Shown: piece by piece, positions 38,934 through 48,669 of the stretch
Numbering within the stretch: the stretch's first letter is position 1
Layout: each line of letters begins with the position of its first letter
From: Candidatus Mediterraneibacter norfolkensis
GTDB lineage: Bacteria; Bacillota; Clostridia; Lachnospirales; Lachnospiraceae
DNA length: 50,932 bases
Assembly (NCBI GenBank): GCA_019120615.1
Contig: DWUT01000100.1
Coordinates: 1 to 50,932 of the forward strand
Reading direction: 5' to 3'
Position numbers and translations under genes: made by a program
Notes under the pieces: model-generated
Database searches by the model: none
What the model saw: only the letters and a program-made list of their open reading frames with translations
Told to the model about the DNA's origin: nothing

Positions 38934-40013
38934 CTATCGTTCCGTACAGCTCACGCACGGGTCTATGGTAAGAATCAGGATCGGCACATCCGCCAGCTGA
39001 CATCCCTTGAGCATCTCGACCATAGGCGGGATATTGCTTGTAGTCGGAGTACGGAGCCTGAATCGGTCGAGATACTTCGTCCCGTTTGCCTTTACATAGT
39101 AGATTGCTTCCCCTCTGGGCTGCTCGATCCGGACGAAATACTCTCCGGCAGGATTTCCTTTTACCGGAACGCTGACAGGTCCGTCCGGGATCTTGCCGAT
39201 CGCCTCACGGATCAGATCAAAGGACTGAAGCAGCTCTTTGAGGCGAACCTCACATCTCGCATAGGAATCACAGTCTGTCGATATGATCGGTTCCACAGAC
39301 AGATCCTTATACGCTCCGTATCCCAGCATCCTTACATCATAAGGCTCTCCGCTGGCTCTCAGCATCGGTCCTACGGCTCCAAGAGAAATCGCATCTTCCC
39401 TGCTCAGCACGCCCGCTCCTTTCAGACGGCTCTGAACTGTATAATCCTGAAGAAACGTACTGATGATCGGCTTCAGCTGGCTCTCAATGTCTTTGATGGC
39501 ATGGAGGATATCGTTCAGCATAGTGCTGTCCATATCTCTCTGCACGCCTCCCACCAGATTGACAGAATGGATGATCCTTCCTCCTGTCGTCTCGTCAAAC
39601 ATGTCCAGAATCTTCTCTCTGAGGCGCCAGCTCTCCATGAACAGGCTCTCAAATCCCATGGCATCCGCAAGCAGTCCGAGCCAGAGGAGATGGCTGTGGA
39701 TACGGCTCATCTCCACCCAGATCGTCCGCAGATAATTGGCGCGTTCCGGCACCTGGATATTCATGATCTCTTCTACTGCCATACAGTATCCCAGACCGTG
39801 TCCGCAGCTGCAGATCCCGCAGATCCTTTCCGCGACATACGGATACTGTTTAAAATCTCTTTTCTCAACCAGTTTTTCAAGTCCTCTGTGGATGTAACCG
39901 ATACTGGGGATCGCACCCACCACAGTCTCATCCTCCAGCACAAGATCCAGGTGGACCGGCTCCGGCAGGACAGGATGCTGAGGACCGAACGGTACAATAC
40001 TTCTTTTAGCCAT
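38934..40013 (-). CDS. echE: Energy-converting [NiFe]-hydrogenase large (catalytic) subunit
   Basis: L1 motif 'ERICGICSCGH' and L2 motif 'DPCVSCTER' at the extreme C-terminus. Confidence 0.93.
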   Translation of the reverse strand: MAKRSIVPFGPQHPVLPEPVHLDLVLEDETVVGAIPSIGYIHRGLEKLVEKRDFKQYPYVAERICGICSCGHGLGYCMAVEEIMNIQVPERANYLRTIWVEMSRIHSHLLWLGLLADAMGFESLFMESWRLREKILDMFDETTGGRIIHSVNLVGGVQRDMDSTMLNDILHAIKDIESQLKPIISTFLQDYTVQSRLKGAGVLSREDAISLGAVGPMLRASGEPYDVRMLGYGAYKDLSVEPIISTDCDSYARCEVRLKELLQSFDLIREAIGKIPDGPVSVPVKGNPAGEYFVRIEQPRGEAIYYVKANGTKYLDRFRLRTPTTSNIPPMVEMLKGCQLADVPILILTIDPCVSCTER

Positions 40014-40019
40014 TGCTTT

Positions 40020-40376
40020 CTACTCCTTTTTCTTAAATGGTGTTTCCTCATCGATCCGGTACAGCTTATCGTGATAATCCGGCTCAATGTGCCCGATCTT
40101 TACTCCGAAAAGCTCCTCCGCCTCATTCTCCTGAAGGAACGCGCACGGATAGATATGCGTGATACTCGCGATCTCCTCATTTTCTTCCACTTCCAGCCTG
40201 AGAGTGACCATATCATATCCCTTGCAGAAAGAATAACTCATCTCATATCCATCGTCCACGGTAACGGCGCAGATCTGGACCAGTCTCCAGTCTTCTGCTT
40301 TCATTGCCACCACTGCCGGGAAGAATCCCGCCAGAGAGATCTTCCTTATCTCATTTTTCCCATCCATCTCTGTCAC
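40020..40376 (-). CDS. echD: NuoC-like (30 kDa) hydrogenase subunit
   Basis: 'YDMVTLRLEVEENEEIASITHIYPCAFLQENEAEELFGVKIGH' resembles NADH dehydrogenase 30-kDa subunits. Confidence 0.88.
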   Translation of the reverse strand: MTEMDGKNEIRKISLAGFFPAVVAMKAEDWRLVQICAVTVDDGYEMSYSFCKGYDMVTLRLEVEENEEIASITHIYPCAFLQENEAEELFGVKIGHIEPDYHDKLYRIDEETPFKKKE

Positions 40377-40828
40377 CTCCCGTCTTTCTTCATCGCCGCC
40401 TGTTTCTCATCCAGCACTTTCAGTGCTTTGACCACACCGTCGATGATCGACTCCGGGCGCGCCGCGCAGCCCGGCACATAGACGTCCACCGGGATCACGG
40501 TATCGATCCCGCCTTTTATGTTGTAACATTCCTTAAAAATGCCTCCCGTACAGGCGCAGATCCCGACTGCCACAACGACCTTAGGTTCCGGCATCTGGCT
40601 GTAGAGCTGTTTTACCACGCTCTCGGTCTGGCTGTTGACCCCGCCGGTGATCAGCAGGATATCCGCCTGAAAGGGGTCTCCCGTATTGATGATCCCGAAC
40701 CTCTCGATATCATACTTCGGAGTCAGGCAATCCAGCACTTCGATATCGCATCCGTTGCAGCTGCTCGCGTCATAGTGGAGCAGCCACGGTGATTTTGAAA
40801 CTTTATTCATAACAGACCTTCCTCCCAT
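40373..40828 (-). CDS. echC: [NiFe]-hydrogenase small subunit (NuoB-like)
   Basis: 'DASSCNGCDIEVLDCLTPKYDIERFGI', 'AVGICACTGGIF', 'VYVPGCAARPESIIDGV', i.e. proximal Fe-S cluster ligands. Confidence 0.92.
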   Translation of the reverse strand: MGGRSVMNKVSKSPWLLHYDASSCNGCDIEVLDCLTPKYDIERFGIINTGDPFQADILLITGGVNSQTESVVKQLYSQMPEPKVVVAVGICACTGGIFKECYNIKGGIDTVIPVDVYVPGCAARPESIIDGVVKALKVLDEKQAAMKKDGR

Positions 40829-41692
40829 TTACTTGATCAACATCAGGATCAGTATGTTCACGCCTCCGGCTACCAGAGTCACGACCCAGCAGCTGTAGAG
40901 CAGCATCTTCCATTTCACACGGGCGCTCACATTATCCCAGAGCGTCTCCATGAAGAAGATCACCGCACAGATCACAAACGCCACGATCCAGCTCCACCAG
41001 GTACTGTTCACAAAGAACAGGAAGAAGATTCCCAGAAGCAGTATCATCTCATAGTACTCCGCTATATTCATGATAGCCAGCGTAGTACCGGACATCTCTG
41101 TCGTGATCCCCTTGACCATCTCCTGATGCGCATGATGGCTCGTAGACAGATCAAAGGGGGACTTTCTGAATTTGATCGCTGTTGTGAACATGAATCCGAA
41201 CAGAAGCCCCGGCATCCAGATCACCGCACTGTACTCGCGGGTGATAAAATCCGACACCTGGAAGGAATCTGTGGTCAGATAGAATCCCACCGCCACAAGG
41301 AGCGTCAGAGGTTCATAAGCCATCATCTGAAGCATCTCTCTGCTGGCTCCCATGTTCGCATAAGGCGAAGAATCGCTGGAAGCTGCCATGATCAAAAACA
41401 TGTCCGCCGTACTTAAGATAAACAGGACCATCAGAAGGTCCGCTCCGGCAAAGAGCATGGAACCTGCGATCATCAGGATCACCAGATAACTTAAGTTCAG
41501 AAGGAGCTGCACGTTATTAACCGCGATCATTTCCTTCGAAAACAGTTTTCCCAGATCATAAAACGGCTGAAGGATACTGGGACCTTTTCTCCGCTGCATC
41601 CGGGCGCTGATGATCCTGTCGATCCCGTCCAGCAGCGCACCAACGAACGGAGCGAAGATCAGATATGCAAGAACAAAAATTACCGGTCTCAT
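40829..41692 (-). CDS. echB: NuoH-like membrane subunit
   Basis: 'GIDRIISARMQRRKGPSILQPFYDLGKLFSKE' and multiple TM helices. Confidence 0.93.
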   Translation of the reverse strand: MRPVIFVLAYLIFAPFVGALLDGIDRIISARMQRRKGPSILQPFYDLGKLFSKEMIAVNNVQLLLNLSYLVILMIAGSMLFAGADLLMVLFILSTADMFLIMAASSDSSPYANMGASREMLQMMAYEPLTLLVAVGFYLTTDSFQVSDFITREYSAVIWMPGLLFGFMFTTAIKFRKSPFDLSTSHHAHQEMVKGITTEMSGTTLAIMNIAEYYEMILLLGIFFLFFVNSTWWSWIVAFVICAVIFFMETLWDNVSARVKWKMLLYSCWVVTLVAGGVNILILMLIK

Positions 41693-43587
41693 ACTACAGC
41701 ACCTCCGATCACAATACAGAATCCAAGCACAAGCGCGGCCGCCGCAATGATAATAGACGGGATCCGCAGATGCCGTCTTCCGAATTCAAACCGCAGATAC
41801 CAGTTGCTCAGGTACAGGTGCTCCTGTCCGCCAAAACTGTTGGTAAAGAACCGGTTGTCCCCTTCGTTGATCCCGTTCATGTAGATCGGCACGAGTTCTC
41901 TGTGGGAACGCCGGCTGATAAAGAACATGACCACCGGCACGATAAAGATGGAGACAAGCATGATCGCCATAGTCGTCAGCACGCTCATGGAAATGACGTC
42001 CTTCGCGTTCCCGAACAGTTCCTGCACGATGGGGTTAACCACCCATATCGCCACCAGCGGAAGCAGAAGACAGAGCAGGAGCATGGTCGCCGCATGGAAG
42101 ATCATGGATACATACTCGTCTTTTCTTGTCACATCTTTTACCTTTTCTCTCGGAATGTGATAGCACAGCAGCTTTGCCAGCCATTTCGTCCAGTAGAACA
42201 TGGTCGAGGCGCTGCCGTACGCAATACAGAGCACAAGGATAAAGTTTCCGGAATCCACGAACGCTCTCAGCGCCACCCACTTCGAGATCAGCATCCCGAA
42301 GGGCGCCAGATACATACCGGCGATCCCGATTCCCATTATGTAGGCCAGTTTCGGCACCCGGATGATCAGACCGTGCATATCCTCGATATCCCTGGAGCCA
42401 AGCGTGTTCTCCGTGGCGCCGACGGACTGGAACAGCATGGACTTGCTGACCGAGTGGAAGATCATGAGGAAGACTGCCGCCCAGACCGTCTCCTCCGCGC
42501 CGATCCCTGCACATCCCACGATCAGTCCCAGGTTGGATATAGTAGAGAAGGCAAGGACTTTCTTCCCGTCATTCTGGGCGATCGCCATCATACTTGCCAT
42601 GATAAAAGTAAACCCTCCGATACTGGACACCAGGATCCCCACCAGGTTTCCCTGGAATGCCGGGGAAATCCGGAGCAGCAGATACACCCCCGCCTTCACC
42701 ATCGTCGCGCTGTGGAGCAGCGCGCTGGACGGCGTCGGAGCCACCATAGCGCCCAAAAGCCAGGTAGAGAAAGGCAGCTGCGCTGATTTGGTCAGTCCGG
42801 CAAGGGCCAGGCAGATCAGCGGAAGCATCGCACCCACACTGACAATGTCGAGGAGCTGTACCGTACCGTTCACTTTCGCCATCCACGCGATGGCGACCGC
42901 AAATCCAAGACCGCCCAGGAGGTTCATCCACAGGGCACAGAAGCTGTTGTTCACCGCCTCCTCCGACCTGGTATATCCGATCATCAAAAACGAGATGACA
43001 CTGGTGATCTCCCAGAAAAAATACATCCAGATCATATTCTGAGAGAGCACAAGTCCGAACATTGCCGCCAGGAACAGAAACAGCATGGAAAAGAAAAACG
43101 GCTGCCTGTCCTGTACCTCCTCATGATGGGAATGGTATCCCTTCATGTATCCCACTGTATAAATGCAGATGAATCCGCCGATAAAAGCGATGATGATAAA
43201 CATCAGAACCGTAAACCAGTCCACCATCATGTGAGGCTGTCTCTCAGCGAGCTCGGTTGTGAACTCTGTATACAGAAGAAGCACCGTCTGTGCCGCAGAA
43301 AGCAGGATCGGGACGATCCTCCGGTACTTTACTCCCATATAAATAATAAGGCACATCAGAACAACATCCCCCACAGACATCAGATGGTCCACGAGTTCTG
43401 TCTCGGGATAAAGCATCAGCACCCGGGCACCGTCTGTAATCCAACGGACTATGAATACGACCGTTGTGAGCATAATGACTCCGGCACCTGTATACACGAT
43501 AATCCCTCTTGCCTTCTGGTCTCTGACAAAGGGGAAGATCAGTGCAAACACCGCCGGAATTCCGATAAGAAATGGTATCATTGTCAT
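41689..43587 (-). CDS. echA: NuoL/MrpA-like proton-translocating membrane subunit
   Basis: 'LFLAAMFGLVLSQNMIWMYFFWEITSVISFLMIGY', 'SAQLPFSTWLLGAMVAPTPSSALLHSATMVKAGVYLLLR'. Confidence 0.93.
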   Translation of the reverse strand: MTMIPFLIGIPAVFALIFPFVRDQKARGIIVYTGAGVIMLTTVVFIVRWITDGARVLMLYPETELVDHLMSVGDVVLMCLIIYMGVKYRRIVPILLSAAQTVLLLYTEFTTELAERQPHMMVDWFTVLMFIIIAFIGGFICIYTVGYMKGYHSHHEEVQDRQPFFFSMLFLFLAAMFGLVLSQNMIWMYFFWEITSVISFLMIGYTRSEEAVNNSFCALWMNLLGGLGFAVAIAWMAKVNGTVQLLDIVSVGAMLPLICLALAGLTKSAQLPFSTWLLGAMVAPTPSSALLHSATMVKAGVYLLLRISPAFQGNLVGILVSSIGGFTFIMASMMAIAQNDGKKVLAFSTISNLGLIVGCAGIGAEETVWAAVFLMIFHSVSKSMLFQSVGATENTLGSRDIEDMHGLIIRVPKLAYIMGIGIAGMYLAPFGMLISKWVALRAFVDSGNFILVLCIAYGSASTMFYWTKWLAKLLCYHIPREKVKDVTRKDEYVSMIFHAATMLLLCLLLPLVAIWVVNPIVQELFGNAKDVISMSVLTTMAIMLVSIFIVPVVMFFISRRSHRELVPIYMNGINEGDNRFFTNSFGGQEHLYLSNWYLRFEFGRRHLRIPSIIIAAAALVLGFCIVIGGAVV

Positions 43588-43786
43588 AAATCCGCCCTTC
43601 CTCTCTTATAGTATAAATTCACAATGGCTAAAAACCACTCATATCTAATGTAATCCTGATTTCAAAATTTTACAATAGCAAAACATCATTTTCTGTTTTC
43701 TTTTTTGTGAAATGTGCTACAATGTAGAATGTTGAAATTTGTATTTATATGTTATTTCGAACAGGATTTTTATGGGAGGAGTCAGT

Positions 43787-44170
43787 ATGCACGAACTGAG
43801 TATCACAGAACATCTGCTTGATCATTGTATCCGGGAGGCTGAAGCTCAGAATGCCTCGCGGATCCGCACGATCCGCCTGTGCATTGGTCAGCTCAGGGGC
43901 ATTGTCCCGGACTGTATCCAGCTCTATCTGGACATGCTTTCCGAGGGAACGATCGCAGAGGGCGCACAGATCGAAGCGGAATTTCTCCCTGTGAAAGTGC
44001 TCTGCCGTGACTGCGGGATGGAAGGAGAGATCACCCCTCATCATCTTTCATGCCCCCACTGCGGCGGTCTCAGCCTCAAGATCCTGTCCGGGAAAGAATT
44101 TTATATCAAAAGCATGGAGGTAGACATCAATGGAAATAAAAGTACTGCATCAGATCATGGACTGGAATGA
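43787..44170 (+). CDS. hypA: Hydrogenase nickel incorporation protein HypA
   Basis: 'MHELSITEHLLDHC...' and zinc site 'CRDCGMEGEITPHHLSCPHCGG'; RBS gggagga. Confidence 0.94.
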   Translation: MHELSITEHLLDHCIREAEAQNASRIRTIRLCIGQLRGIVPDCIQLYLDMLSEGTIAEGAQIEAEFLPVKVLCRDCGMEGEITPHHLSCPHCGGLSLKILSGKEFYIKSMEVDINGNKSTASDHGLE

Positions 44171-44795
44171 GGATGTCAGCGAGGACGTCAAAACAGAACT
44201 TGCCTCTCATAATATATGTATGATCAATGTGATGGGAAGCCCCGGAGGGGGAAAGACCAGCCTGATCACTTCCCTGATCGGCATTCTCCGGGACCGTTTC
44301 CGCATCGGAGTCATCGAGGGAGATATCGCCGGACAAGCAGACGCCGACCGAATCGCGGAGCTGGGGATCCCTGCGGTCCAGCTCAACACGGACGGGGCCT
44401 GCCACATTGAAGCCATGAGCATCCAGCACATTCTTCCGGAGCTTCCTCTGGAAGACCTGGATCTTATTTTTGTGGAAAATATCGGAAATCTTGTCTGCCC
44501 CGCTGAATTCCGGATCGGAGAGTCCCTCCGCATCACACTGCTGAGCATCCCCGAAGGCGACGACAAGGTTGAGAAATATCCTCTGATGTTCACCGATACG
44601 GACTGCCTTGTCCTGAACAAATATGACATGCTGCCCTACTTTGACTTCGACGAAGAGCGGATCTGCTCCAACTATGAAACAGTCAATCCCGGCGCACCGC
44701 TTTTCCGGGTAAGCAGCCGCAGCGGCGACGGCATCAAAGAGCTGGCGGCATTCATTGCCGAAAAAGCTGAGACAGCAGGGAAAGCCGGAGCATGA
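44130..44795 (+). CDS. hypB: Hydrogenase nickel incorporation GTPase HypB
   Basis: 'INVMGSPGGGKTSLIT', 'GVIEGDIAGQADADRI', 'LVLNKYDMLPYFDFD'. Confidence 0.95.
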   Translation: MEIKVLHQIMDWNEDVSEDVKTELASHNICMINVMGSPGGGKTSLITSLIGILRDRFRIGVIEGDIAGQADADRIAELGIPAVQLNTDGACHIEAMSIQHILPELPLEDLDLIFVENIGNLVCPAEFRIGESLRITLLSIPEGDDKVEKYPLMFTDTDCLVLNKYDMLPYFDFDEERICSNYETVNPGAPLFRVSSRSGDGIKELAAFIAEKAETAGKAGA

Positions 44796-47362
44796 GCGAC
44801 AGAAGCAGGAATCCGCGGGACAGGAGCACCGGTCTGCCGGAGCAGGGAAAACAGGATCCCCGCGTCCATATCTATATAGAAGGGATCGTTCAGGGCGTCG
44901 GATTCCGCCCTTTTCTCCACCGACTAGCAGAGCAGTATCAGATCCGTGGATGGGTACGCAACACTTCCTCCGGACTGGAAGGTTCTCTCGAGGGCGATCC
45001 CTGCTCTCTGGAACAGTTCACAGACGCCGTAAAAAATTCACCCCCGCCTATGGCAGTGGTCGAGCGGGTGGAGACCGTCCCGGAGGATCCGGAAGCCGGC
45101 ATCAGGTCCGGTGTTTTTCCCTCCCCGGAGAGCGTTCCCCTCGCAGCCGATCCTTCGGATGACTTTTCCGGTTTCTCGATCCGGGAGAGTTTTTCCGATC
45201 CGGGCTCCACTCTCATCTCACCGGATATCGCCATCTGCCCGGAATGCGCAAAAGAACTGTACACTCCCTCGGACCGGAGGTACCGCTATCCGTTTATCAA
45301 CTGCACAAACTGCGGCCCCCGGTATACCATTATCGAGTCTCTTCCCTATGACAGGGAACGCACGGTGATGAGGGAGTTCCAGATGTGCAATGAGTGTGAA
45401 AAAGAATACCACAATATCCGCGACCGGCGGTATCACGCCCAGCCGGACTGCTGCCCTGAATGCGGTCCTCAGGTATTCTTTGTACCCGGTTCAGACACAG
45501 CCCCCCCCTGCGGCACTGCTCCTGACTGCAGCGCTGTTTATGGCCGAAGCACTGTTCCTGACCGCAGCGCCGTTTATGGGGAGAATGCCTTCCGGCTCTC
45601 TCAGGAGCTCCTTCGGGATGGAAAGTTCCTTGCCGTGAAGGGGATCGGCAGCATCCATCTTGCCTGCAATGCGGAAGATCCGGAAGCTGTGATCCGTCTC
45701 AGGAATAGGAAACACCGCGCCAAAAAACCGCTGGCAATCATGTGCCGTTCCCTGGAAACGGTCCACCGGCTCTGCATTATCACCCCTGAAGAAGAGAAGC
45801 TTCTGACAGATCCGGCCCATCCCATCGTCCTCCTGGCAAAGAAGGACCGGGAATGTTTTAAAGAACTGAGCTTCAGTCCCCGTCTCGGGGTCATGCTGCC
45901 CTATACGCCCCTCCATATGCTCCTTCTCGATGGGACACACGGGGGACCTGATGCTGTCGTCATGACAAGCGGCAACGTGCCCGGCTGTCCCGTGATCACG
46001 GAGAACGACGAGGCGCTCCGGTCACTGGAAGACGTGGCGGATGGATTTCTACTACATGACCGCAGGATACGGAACCGCTGCGACGATTCCCTCATCGCGG
46101 AGTGGAAAGGGCAGCCCTATTTTTACCGGAGAAGCCGGGGCTATGTCCCCCGTCCCGTCCCCCTGACCGGAAGCACAGAAAAGGACGCAGACGGGATCTT
46201 CGCCTTCGGCGCGGAACAAAAGGCTTCCTTCGCTCTTGGGAAAGGCAGCCACGTCTTCTTAAGTCCCCACATCGGGGATCTGAAAAACGCGGAGACACTG
46301 GCACATTACAGTGAGTCACTTGAGACTTACTGCCGTCTCTTCCGGCTGAAGCCCTCTCTGTATGTCTGCGATCTCCACCCGGACTATCTCGCCTCCCGGG
46401 AAGCCGCCGACGCGTCCCGCAGAGATTCCCTTCCCCTGCTGAAGGTCCAGCATCACTGGGCACACATGGCTTCCTGCATGGCGGACAACCGCTTGGACCA
46501 GCCCTGTTTCGGCATCGTCTGGGACGGGACCGGTCTTGGAACAGACGGGACGATCTGGGGCGGAGAGTTCCTGGAAGGAGATCTGACCGCTTTTACCAGG
46601 AAGGGGAGTATCCGTCCGATCCTTCTTCCGGGCGGAGACAGGGCGATCCGGGAGATCGGCAGGATCGGACTCTCCCTTGTACGGGACGCCGGGATCACAG
46701 ATTCCTCCCTCATCCCTCTTCCCGAAGAAAAACGGAAAGCGATGGATTTCCTTCTCTCATCCGGAAGTCACCCTGCTGCCAGCAGCATCGGCCGGCTCTT
46801 TGACGGAGTGTGTGCGCTGATCCTTGGGAGAATCGATGCAGATTATGAAGGAGAAGGGGCTGCGCTGGTGGAGGCGCTCTCCCCGGTTGAAACGATAGCT
46901 GAATCGATAAACGCCGTTGAAACGACAGACGCTGCGGGATCCCCGGGCAGACAGATTTCCATGGCAATGACGGATCTGTCTTATCCCCGGGAATATTATG
47001 ACGTGAACGGAATCAGAACCTTCGATCTGAGACCGCTGACAAGAGGGATCGTAAACGACCTTGAGAAAGGTGTCGACGCAGGCAGGATCTCTCTGCGATT
47101 TATGTCAACCCTGTGCTGCATGGCTCTTGACCAGTGTCTCTCCCTGAACCCGGACCGGAAGCCTGTAATCCTCTCCGGGGGCGTGTTCCAGAACCGTTTT
47201 CTCCTGACCGGCGTCTCCGGTCTGCTGGAAGAGAACGGATTCTCCGTATACACCCACAGACAGGTCTCAACAAATGACGAGGGGATCAGCCTGGGGCAGC
47301 TCGCCATCGCGCAGAAGAAAAGGAGTATGAATCATGTGTTTAGCAATGCCAATGAAGATTAA
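44792..47362 (+). CDS. hypF: Carbamoyltransferase HypF
   Basis: Acylphosphatase domain 'EGIVQGVGFRPFLHRLAEQYQIRGWVRNTSSG', Zn-finger pairs 'CPECAKELYTP..CTNCGP/CNECEKEY..CCPECGP', YrdC-like and Kae1-like domains. Confidence 0.96.
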   Translation: MSDRSRNPRDRSTGLPEQGKQDPRVHIYIEGIVQGVGFRPFLHRLAEQYQIRGWVRNTSSGLEGSLEGDPCSLEQFTDAVKNSPPPMAVVERVETVPEDPEAGIRSGVFPSPESVPLAADPSDDFSGFSIRESFSDPGSTLISPDIAICPECAKELYTPSDRRYRYPFINCTNCGPRYTIIESLPYDRERTVMREFQMCNECEKEYHNIRDRRYHAQPDCCPECGPQVFFVPGSDTAPPCGTAPDCSAVYGRSTVPDRSAVYGENAFRLSQELLRDGKFLAVKGIGSIHLACNAEDPEAVIRLRNRKHRAKKPLAIMCRSLETVHRLCIITPEEEKLLTDPAHPIVLLAKKDRECFKELSFSPRLGVMLPYTPLHMLLLDGTHGGPDAVVMTSGNVPGCPVITENDEALRSLEDVADGFLLHDRRIRNRCDDSLIAEWKGQPYFYRRSRGYVPRPVPLTGSTEKDADGIFAFGAEQKASFALGKGSHVFLSPHIGDLKNAETLAHYSESLETYCRLFRLKPSLYVCDLHPDYLASREAADASRRDSLPLLKVQHHWAHMASCMADNRLDQPCFGIVWDGTGLGTDGTIWGGEFLEGDLTAFTRKGSIRPILLPGGDRAIREIGRIGLSLVRDAGITDSSLIPLPEEKRKAMDFLLSSGSHPAASSIGRLFDGVCALILGRIDADYEGEGAALVEALSPVETIAESINAVETTDAAGSPGRQISMAMTDLSYPREYYDVNGIRTFDLRPLTRGIVNDLEKGVDAGRISLRFMSTLCCMALDQCLSLNPDRKPVILSGGVFQNRFLLTGVSGLLEENGFSVYTHRQVSTNDEGISLGQLAIAQKKRSMNHVFSNANED

Positions 47363-47552
47363 GACAATCGACGGTCAGTCTGCCGGGTGCGAAGCAGGCG
47401 GACTGACCCAGAATATACGGATCGACTTTATCCAGGATGCAAAACCCGGGGATTACGTCATGGTCCACGCAGGGTTTGCCATCGAAAAGCTGTCGGAAAA
47501 GGAAGCCCTGGAAAATCTGGAACTGTTGGAGGAGATCAAAAATGCTCTGTGA
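47334..47552 (+). CDS. hypC: Hydrogenase assembly chaperone HypC
   Basis: 'MCLAMPMKIKTIDGQ...YVMVHAGFAIEKLSEKEA'; N-terminal Met-Cys. Confidence 0.95.
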   Translation: MCLAMPMKIKTIDGQSAGCEAGGLTQNIRIDFIQDAKPGDYVMVHAGFAIEKLSEKEALENLELLEEIKNAL

Positions 47553-48642
47553 AAAAGAGTTTAAAAATCCGAAAGACGCGGAGGCGGTCCTGGAAAAGAT
47601 CCGGGAGTTATCCGCCCTTACCGGTCCAGTCCGCCTGATGGAGATCTGCGGGACCCACACCATGGCGATCGCCCGGAGCGGTCTGAAGACCGTACTGCCG
47701 GATTCCGTCCGGCTCCTCTCCGGTCCCGGCTGCCCAGTCTGCGTCACACCCGCCAATGTAATCGACATGATTCTGGATCTGTCCCAGACTCCCGGCGTCC
47801 TGATCACCAGCTACGGCGACCTTCTCCGCGTTCCCGGTTCCCGCCAGGGAGACAATCTGCTCTCCCGAAGAGCGCTGGGTGGAAATGTGGAATCCGTCTA
47901 CTCGCCCATGGACGCCATCCGGATCGCTCAGGGACATCCGGAACTGGAAGTAGTCTTCCTCGGCGTGGGTTTTGAGACCACTGCGCCGGGCACCGGAGCA
48001 TGCGTCCTCGAAGCGTCCCGCCTGGGACTTGAGAATTTCTCCGTTCTGTGTCTTCTGAAAAAAACAGAACCGGCTCTGCGCTCCCTGATCGAGGCGGAGG
48101 ACTTCTCAGTGAACGGCTTTCTCTGTCCCGGACATGTGGCGGCTGTCATCGGCTCCGACGCGTTTTCCTTCCTTCCGGAGGATTACGGGCTTCCCGGAAT
48201 CGTGGCAGGATTTGAGCCGGCGGATCTTCTGTATTCCGTCCTGAGCCTTATGCAGATGCTTGCCGCAAAGCGTCCCGAACTGAAGAACGAATATACCCGT
48301 CTGGTAAAGCCGGAAGGGAATCCCGCTGCCCTGGCGATCATGGATAAAGTCTTCCGTCCCGCCGTATCAGACTGGCGGGGGCTGGGAAGGATCGAAGGGA
48401 GCGGGTTCGCTCTGCGGGAAGAATATTCCCCCTGGGATGCCTGGAGGAAATTCTCTCTCCATCTCCCGGATGAGAAGGAAATCCCGGGCTGCCGCTGCGC
48501 CCAGGTCATCCGCGGGGTCTTAAGCCCCTCTGACTGTCCTCTGTTCCGGACAGTCTGCTCCCCGGAAAATCCGGTGGGACCGTGCATGGTATCCGGAGAA
48601 GGCGCCTGTGCTGCGGCATTTCAATATGGGATAAGTCTATAA
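47542..48642 (+). CDS. hypD: Hydrogenase maturation protein HypD
   Basis: 'LMEICGTHTMAIARSGLKTVLPDSVRLLSGPGCPVCVTP', 'CPGHVAAVIGSDAF'; start MLCEKEF overlaps the hypC stop. Confidence 0.95.
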   Translation: MLCEKEFKNPKDAEAVLEKIRELSALTGPVRLMEICGTHTMAIARSGLKTVLPDSVRLLSGPGCPVCVTPANVIDMILDLSQTPGVLITSYGDLLRVPGSRQGDNLLSRRALGGNVESVYSPMDAIRIAQGHPELEVVFLGVGFETTAPGTGACVLEASRLGLENFSVLCLLKKTEPALRSLIEAEDFSVNGFLCPGHVAAVIGSDAFSFLPEDYGLPGIVAGFEPADLLYSVLSLMQMLAAKRPELKNEYTRLVKPEGNPAALAIMDKVFRPAVSDWRGLGRIEGSGFALREEYSPWDAWRKFSLHLPDEKEIPGCRCAQVIRGVLSPSDCPLFRTVCSPENPVGPCMVSGEGACAAAFQYGISL

Positions 48643-48669
48643 AACATCAGGAAGGAGACATGACAGAAA

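Noticed and set aside
38847-40481. 544-aa plus-strand ORF opposite echE/echD
   Set aside because: Lies almost entirely antisense to well-supported hydrogenase genes; no recognisable domain; best explained as a mirror ORF arising from codon bias.
41665-42786. 373-aa plus-strand ORF opposite echA
   Set aside because: Antisense to a conserved NuoL-like gene; His/Arg/Gln-rich composition typical of a spurious reverse-strand translation.
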